This document shows, in pieces, positions 60,968 through 64,000 of a DNA stretch of 64,000 bases. Under the pieces are notes generated by a model. It made no database searches. It saw nothing but the letters and a program-made list of their open reading frames with translations, and was not told where the DNA came from. The translations under genes and the position numbers were made by a program. Origin of the DNA: Albula goreensis. Lineage: Eukaryota; Chordata; Actinopteri; Albuliformes; Albulidae. The stretch lies in NCBI GenBank assembly GCA_022829145.1, contig CM040753.1, positions 18,864,384 through 18,928,383 of the forward strand. Reading direction: 5' to 3'. Position 1 is the first letter of the stretch. Every line of letters begins with the position of its first letter.

Positions 60968-62299
60968 GTAAGAGACTTACTGTGCTTGATACTCTTTGTC
61001 AGAAATAAGTTTTATCCCTGCTCCTGTTGTGCTGGAGTGGGAGGGTACAGGCCTGCAGAGTTTCGCTGCTGGAGTGCTTGATCCACGGCAGGATCTTGCA
61101 CATCCTCACAGCGGCGGCTACGTTCACCGTCATGCCTGTTTGCTGATTTTTTTTTTTAGCTTGGACTAATTCACAGTCGGATGGCGCATGGTGTGTTGCC
61201 GCGGTGTGGCTGTAGATCTGTTTTACACAGCTGGCTGACTTCTTTTTGCCACGTGATGTCACAGGTTACTCGTTGATTTCTTGCTAGAAGATGCTAGTTG
61301 CTAATAATACAAGGCAAGTGCTTGCTGGTGGTATTCTTTTGTCTCTGTTATTAGAAGTCACAATAAAGGGGAGGGGGGATAATTGCGAAGCAACACTGTG
61401 CTTCCAACCATGTTGACTTCTGACAGCCTTATTAAGAAGGATCAGAGCCATTTTCTTGTTGTGGATTGTGGTGCATTGGGTTCTGTTTCAGGGACAGGCC
61501 AACACCATGGAGGACTGAATCAGGTTCTCACAAACATAAAACATCTCAAAACACTGACTTCATCTATTATGATCTTAAAAAGCAAAAACTGATCGGGGAT
61601 CAGCAGTCGTGCTCTGAGCTTTGTGGTGAAGGCAGGCCCAGGACCCAGATTCCAGCCTCTGCAGAGAAAGTGGGCCAGCAGCCAGGCAGAGCGGAGTGGA
61701 GCAGCAGGCTGTCAGCTCCAGTCACAGGAGAGGAGATGTGACTGCAGGGTCTACAAGCTCCGCTCCAAACAGCTGGGGTGTGAGACAGCAGAGAAATGAT
61801 AAATGGAGTCTGAGGTCTAGTGAGGTATAATTAATTATGAATACATTTAACAGTAGCTGCTCTTATTTCCGTTATTTTCTCCTTTTTTCAATTTTTTTTA
61901 AAGCTGTGTGTCATTGCTCACTTTATCATATTGAAGACATCACATTATTAATTTTTCATTAATGAATTATGTTATTGGGCTAAAATGGTTAATTCTGAAA
62001 TGTTTGTTGACCCGTGGTCCAGGCTCCCGGGTCTACTGTTGAAGGGTCTGTGGTCTGCCTGTAGTGTTGTGAACACCACCTCTCTTCAAATGTACATTAC
62101 TGTTATGATCATAATCCATTGTTTTACAATCTTTATGCTGTGAGATATCAGACACAAATGAAACACATTGGAGATTTTGGTAAAGAATGTTGAGTGTGTA
62201 TGTGCATATGTAACCTTCTCCATCATTGTCTCTTTGATCATTTTCATGATGTAGCTAGTGTGTGGATCCTCACCTGGTGATCTGTGGATACACTGTGTG

Positions 62300-62560
62300 T
62301 ATGTTTGTGTGTGGGGGTTTGCATTTGTGTGTGTGTGTGTGTGTGTGTGTATGGTTTTGCACATATGTATTTGCATGTGCCTGCAGGTCTGTGTATGTGT
62401 GTGTGTGGGTTTGTGTTTTTGTGTGCCTGCAGGTGTGTATGGGTGAGTGTGTGGGGGTATGTGTGTGCGTGTATGGGTTTGCAAATATGTATTTGTGTGT
62501 GCCTGCAGGTGTGTGTGTGCGTGTGTGTGAGTGTGTGTGTCCGTGCGTCTGGGCGTACCT
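62300..62560. repeat. TG-rich minisatellite with recurring CCTGCAGG
   Basis: TGTGCCTGCAGGT recurs at 62376, 62422 and 62498, separated by TGTGTGTGGGTTTGT-like sequence and a repeated GCACATATGTATTTG / GCAAATATGTATTTG element. Confidence 0.85.
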
Positions 62561-62934
62561 GTCTTTCTATGTGTGCTCTCTCCCATGTTCCAGGGGGCCC
62601 AGCTGTATGCCACAGTACAGTACAGTCTGCACAGTCTCGTGAATCTGTTCCTGTGTTTTTCTGGTTGAGTCTTGGTGGGAATTGTGGTCTCTATCCCAAA
62701 TATCAGCTCTGAGGTCGGGAGCCAGAGGGGGGCTTTGAATTAATGCCTTCTTTTTCGACAAACTGATTTCGCCCTTAATAGGATTCGGTCTCTCCCCTCC
62801 TTTTCACCACCTCCTCCCCATTTGTAATCCTGGTTTGATCTCAGTGGTTTTAGCTTCTTTTTTTCACCGTTTATTTAAAGAGCTGGATTAGGATGTGGGT
62901 GGTTATGTGGGTCAATTGGTGGAGCCGATGGGAG

Positions 62935-63310
62935 GTCGTGTGTGTGCATATGTGTGTGTGTGTATGTGTGTGTGTGTAAATATGCAAGTATTTGTTGTCT
63001 GTCCATGCATGTGTTTGTGTATGTGTTTATGTGCATGTGTGAAAGTATTTACGTGTTTATTTCAAGGATCTTAGTTATCAGTCTGTAAATGTGTGTGTGA
63101 GTGTGTGTGTACTACTTTACATGTGCATTTATCATTTTGTTTGTGTGTGTGTGTCTGCGTCTGTGTTGTGTGTATATATATATATATGTGTGTGTGTATG
63201 TGTGTGTTTATTGTTTTGTTTGTTATCAGTATGTGAATATGGGTATCTGTTTGTTGTCTAAATGTATGTGTGTGTGTATGTGTGCTTCATGTGTTTGTGT
63301 GTGGGTACGT
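62935..63310. repeat. TG/TATG-rich low-complexity block
   Basis: Degenerate TGTGTATGTGTG sequence with a (TA)n piece at 63173-63186. Confidence 0.85.
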
Positions 63311-63479
63311 GTGTGAGTGCACACATGTGTAACAGCTCATTTGTGAATAATGAGCCTGCAGCGGTGAGGTAACTCTTTTGGAATGGGTAACAGCGATTAA
63401 ATCCCGGGGAGCCAGTCTTTTAGCATAATGGGTTTGTCACTCGATCGGAAGGGCTCCATGTTGCTGCAGATGTCATGCA

Positions 63480-63481
63480 GG

Positions 63482-63515
<34 letters not shown>

Positions 63516-63780
63516 AGGATGTGCGTAATGCACATGTTTTGCATGTATCCTTTTGCATGTCCGTGTGTGTGTGTGTCTGCATGTTTATATACATATACAT
63601 GCAATATGTGTTGTCATGTATATATGTATTTGTGTGTGTGTGTACGTTCATGCATGTGTGCACTCATTTCTGCACAAGCATGTATATTCTTGCATATATC
63701 CGTTGTGCATGCGTGTGTTTGTGTGAAAGTATGTGTGTGTATTTTAATATGTGTGTTTGTGAGGTGTGTGCCTCAGTGAC
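63480..63780. repeat. (TG)n microsatellite and degenerate TG-rich block
   Basis: A pure TG run at 63483-63512 followed by mixed TGTGTG/CATG sequence. Confidence 0.85.
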
Positions 63781-64000
63781 TGTACTACATGTAGGTTATC
63801 TGTGTGCCCTATCTGTGTGTAGCTGCACGGCTGCAGTGCTGATGGTCTGCATGACATTCGTTATTATTGCTTTGTGTCTGACATGCCTCTAATGCTGTGG
63901 TGCAGTCTGTTTGGGCAATCTGGTTAGCTGCCAGTATGTGAATATGCATTTCAGAGTAATGGGTAAGCGCATTATTTTGCTGTTGGGACTAAAGGAGATA

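Larger units (their letters stand above)
60968..64000 (+). other. tle2: tle2 intron 4 (5' part), TG-rich
   Basis: The next family exon (an AEIVKRL-type peptide) was not found. The first 1.3 kb is unique-looking. From about 62300 onward three TG-rich minisatellite blocks occupy much of the sequence (62300-62560, 62935-63310, 63480-63780). Frames rich in Cys-Val or Thr-His here are composition artefacts. Confidence 0.7.

Noticed and set aside
60968..64000. Search for tle2 exon 5 (AEIVKRL-type peptide)
   Set aside because: No such peptide with splice sites was seen; the gene is taken to continue past the window end.

Overview
This window looks like nuclear DNA of a ray-finned (teleost-type) fish. 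The evidence is compact coding exons in long introns, very dense (TG)n/(CA)n microsatellites, and a typical fish transposon mix: Tc1/mariner, hAT with a BED finger, L2/CR1/Rex-type LINEs, a tRNA-derived SINE and short hairpin MITEs. No bacterial or viral gene organisation is present. The species cannot be named from the sequence.

Two protein-coding genes can be supported, both on the + strand, in tandem, and both from the Groucho/TLE corepressor family. The first is tle5 (aes, the short Groucho protein). Its exons 2-7 are at 5543-5631, 8874-8937, 10246-10290, 12646-12708, 13062-13136 and 13705-13932, and they end in a TAG stop. Exon 1, which in the family carries only about nine residues, is not seen and probably lies upstream of position 1. 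The second is tle2, a full-length Groucho corepressor. Its coding exons 1-4 are at 35292-35315, 47519-47616, 51317-51380 and 60923-60967, and the rest of the gene lies beyond 64000. The order and orientation tle5 then tle2 match what is known for human chromosome 19p13.3 (AES and TLE2 adjacent, same strand). Exons 2-4 of the two genes have matching phases, as expected from an old tandem duplication.

Layout: 1-5542, intron 1 of tle5 with a decayed Tc1-like transposase; 5543-13932, tle5 exons and introns with many TG and CT tracts; 13933 to about 16.1 kb or further, tle5 3' UTR; about 16.1-34.7 kb, intergenic, with an 805-bp hAT-derived element with an intact 8-bp target duplication, SINE copies, a perfect 24-bp palindrome, an unexplained CpG-rich region with CCAAT boxes at 29.3-30.5 kb and a hairpin MITE at 32.8 kb; 34.7-35.3 kb, leader and first coding exon of tle2; 35316-47518, tle2 intron 1 with a LINE remnant; 47617-51316, intron 2 with an 866-bp element with long terminal inverted repeats; 51381-60922, intron 3 with purine tracts and two LINE fragments of opposite orientation; 60968-64000, start of intron 4, rich in TG minisatellite DNA.

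Both proteins share the N-terminal glutamine-rich (Q) tetramerisation domain. In the family, TLE5 lacks the WD40 propeller and modulates the full-length TLE proteins, whereas TLE2 carries HDAC-recruiting and WD40 regions and represses Wnt/TCF, Notch/HES and other targets. The most interesting unexplained items are the CCAAT/CpG promoter-like block 5 kb upstream of tle2, a strong splice acceptor in the tle2 leader that could connect to it, and the long-inverted-repeat element in tle2 intron 2.
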